A stretch of DNA of 6,124 nt from Oscillospiraceae bacterium. GTDB taxonomy: Bacteria > Bacillota > Clostridia > Oscillospirales > Ruminococcaceae. The notes under the pieces are model-generated. The model made no database searches. It was given only the letters and a program-made list of their open reading frames with translations, and was not told the DNA's origin. Shown in pieces: positions 5,525-6,124 of the stretch; positions within the stretch are counted from its first letter, which is position 1, and each line of letters opens with the position of its first letter. The position numbers and the translations under genes were made by a program. The stretch lies in assembly GCA_900768245.1 (NCBI GenBank), contig CAAGCE010000265.1, forward strand, positions 1 to 6,124, written 5' to 3'.

Positions 5525-5785
5525 GTGAAGATTGTTTACTCAAAGGACAGTCTCAAATTCCTTGCCAAAATGGATAAACCTACTGTAAATCGCGTTCGCG
5601 AAGCAATCGAGGGACTGACGAAATCACCTGCCATCGGAGATATAAAGGTCATGCAGGGTTATACCGATGGAAGAATGCGCCTGCGCGTTGGAAAATATCG
5701 CGTTATATACCGATATGATAAAGACGGAGAGATTCAAATTCTGCTTATTATTGACATTGGTTCCAGAGGAGATATTTATAAGTAA
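5525..5785 (+). CDS. Type II toxin of the RelE/ParE superfamily
   Basis: 86 aa from a GTG start with AGAGG (5513-5517) 7 nt upstream; the longer frame from TTG 5477 would begin on the -35 box and is rejected. The fold signature is clear: an N-terminal strand (MKIVYSKDSLKFLAKMD), a helical hairpin (VNRVREAIEGLTKSP), then strands with GRMRLRVGKYRVIYRYD and the C-terminal IDIGSRGDIYK. The basic residues R52, R54, R59 and R81 and Tyr85 sit where RelE-type mRNA interferases carry their catalytic and RNA-binding residues. Known family members cut mRNA on the ribosome (RelE) or poison gyrase (ParE); sequence alone leans to RelE. The toxin comes first, and the antitoxin gene starts 12 nt after its stop, an order seen in HigBA-like systems. 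Its weaker start codon compared with the antitoxin fits the need for antitoxin excess. Confidence 0.9.
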   Translation: MKIVYSKDSLKFLAKMDKPTVNRVREAIEGLTKSPAIGDIKVMQGYTDGRMRLRVGKYRVIYRYDKDGEIQILLIIDIGSRGDIYK

Positions 5786-5790
5786 GGAGG
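5783..5790 (+). promoter_or_regulatory. Perfect Shine-Dalgarno of the antitoxin, fused to the toxin stop codon
   Basis: TAAGGAGG begins with the toxin stop codon TAA (5783-5785) and is an eight-base match to the 16S anti-Shine-Dalgarno complement, 7 nt before the ATG at 5798. A ribosome finishing the toxin stops on the antitoxin RBS, which should favour efficient antitoxin translation. Confidence 0.88.
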
Positions 5791-5797
5791 AATTATC

Positions 5798-6016
5798 ATG
5801 TCACCTGTAACAAAAGAAATTACCACAATGCTTGATATGCTGCCCGAAAGTGAGCAAAAACTTGCATATGAATTTATAAAGCGCCTTGTCATTGCATGGG
5901 ACAGCGATTTCACTAAGGTCACCGAATCCGAGCGTGAGCAGATAAAACATGCGGAAGAAAGCGGATTCGTATCTAACGAGGATATCGACTGGAATAATCT
6001 CGAAAAGTACAATTGA
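5798..6016 (+). CDS. Probable antitoxin partner of the RelE/ParE-like toxin
   Basis: 72 aa, acidic and short, as expected of a type II antitoxin. The N-terminal part looks helical (KEITTMLDMLPESEQKLAYE, then FIKRLVIAWDSDFTKVTE). The C-terminal part (HAEESGFVSNEDIDWNNLEK) is acidic and probably unfolded until it wraps round the basic toxin. From memory, proteins with LPxxEQxLAxEFIKRLVxAWDxDFTKxT occur beside RelE-like toxins in Clostridia. I see no clear ribbon-helix-helix or helix-turn-helix DNA-binding motif, so whether it represses its own promoter is open. It is cotranscribed with the toxin and has a much stronger ribosome binding site. Confidence 0.83.
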   Translation: MSPVTKEITTMLDMLPESEQKLAYEFIKRLVIAWDSDFTKVTESEREQIKHAEESGFVSNEDIDWNNLEKYN

Positions 6017-6045
6017 TGAAAGGCGCTGTAAAATAACTCAACCCC

Positions 6046-6082
6046 CAAGCCCGAGCAACAATACTATGGAAGCTCGGGCTTG
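6046..6082. repeat. 11-bp perfect inverted repeat after the antitoxin gene
   Basis: CAAGCCCGAGC (6046-6056) pairs perfectly with GCTCGGGCTTG (6072-6082) around a 15-nt loop, 29 nt after the antitoxin stop. Neither strand has a proper T-tract after the stem, so it is not a textbook intrinsic terminator. It may still protect the transcript 3' end or belong to a dispersed hairpin family. Confidence 0.6.
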
Positions 6083-6124
6083 CTGATGCTGCAAAAAAGA
6101 AAAATGAACCGAAAAAAGCGTATA

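Noticed and set aside
6086..6124. Start of a further gene at ATG 6086 or 6104 (…MNRKKRI)
   Set aside because: There is no Shine-Dalgarno sequence and too little sequence before the window ends.

Overview
The window looks like chromosome from a gut or rumen Clostridia (Bacillota), most plausibly a Ruminococcus-like Oscillospiraceae. The reasons are moderately AT-rich DNA, strong Shine-Dalgarno sites, consensus sigma-A promoters, secreted multi-domain proteins built of FN3-like and Ig-like repeats, IS66-family debris and a RelE-type toxin-antitoxin pair. The genus is an inference; there is no rRNA or housekeeping marker.

Region 1 (1-3700) holds two tandem genes for secreted or surface proteins on the + strand. 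The first is only a C-terminal tail made of 91-residue FN3-like repeats (273 bp each) and ends at an intrinsic terminator. The second is complete (852 aa). It has a consensus promoter, a palindromic LacI/CcpA-like site upstream, a signal peptide, an N-terminal papain-like (NlpC/P60- or CHAP-like) domain with apparent Cys and His catalytic residues, a beta-sandwich linker, what appears to be a second, degenerate papain-like domain, three Ig-like repeats and one FN3-like repeat. The last half-repeat, stop codon, 3' flank and terminator of the two genes are nearly the same. Identity jumps from about 63% to about 89% inside the FN3 repeat, which points to gene conversion or a shared 3' cassette.

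Region 2 (about 3780-5302) is IS66 debris. It contains a minus-strand tail of one transposase (TnpC) next to a plus-strand tail of TnpB, a 159-aa TnpC with its whole middle deleted in frame, and an intact 179-aa uncharacterised protein whose start overlaps the TnpC stop. A terminator closes this unit. The short tnpC still has a promoter and RBS, and a 9-bp inverted repeat brackets that promoter and covers most of the RBS, as would be expected of a device that blocks translation from read-through transcripts. Bases 5303-5476 hold no gene I can support.

Region 3 (5477-6016) is a type II toxin-antitoxin operon with the toxin first: a RelE/ParE-fold toxin starting at GTG, then a 72-aa antitoxin whose perfect Shine-Dalgarno sequence is fused to the toxin stop codon. 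After it lies an 11-bp perfect hairpin without a T-tract. The last 40 bases hold no supported gene.

Nothing here is clearly a new defence or metabolic system. The points most worth checking are the pseudo-enzyme domain in the 852-aa protein, the shared 3' cassette, and the mini-TnpC with its co-translated 179-aa partner.
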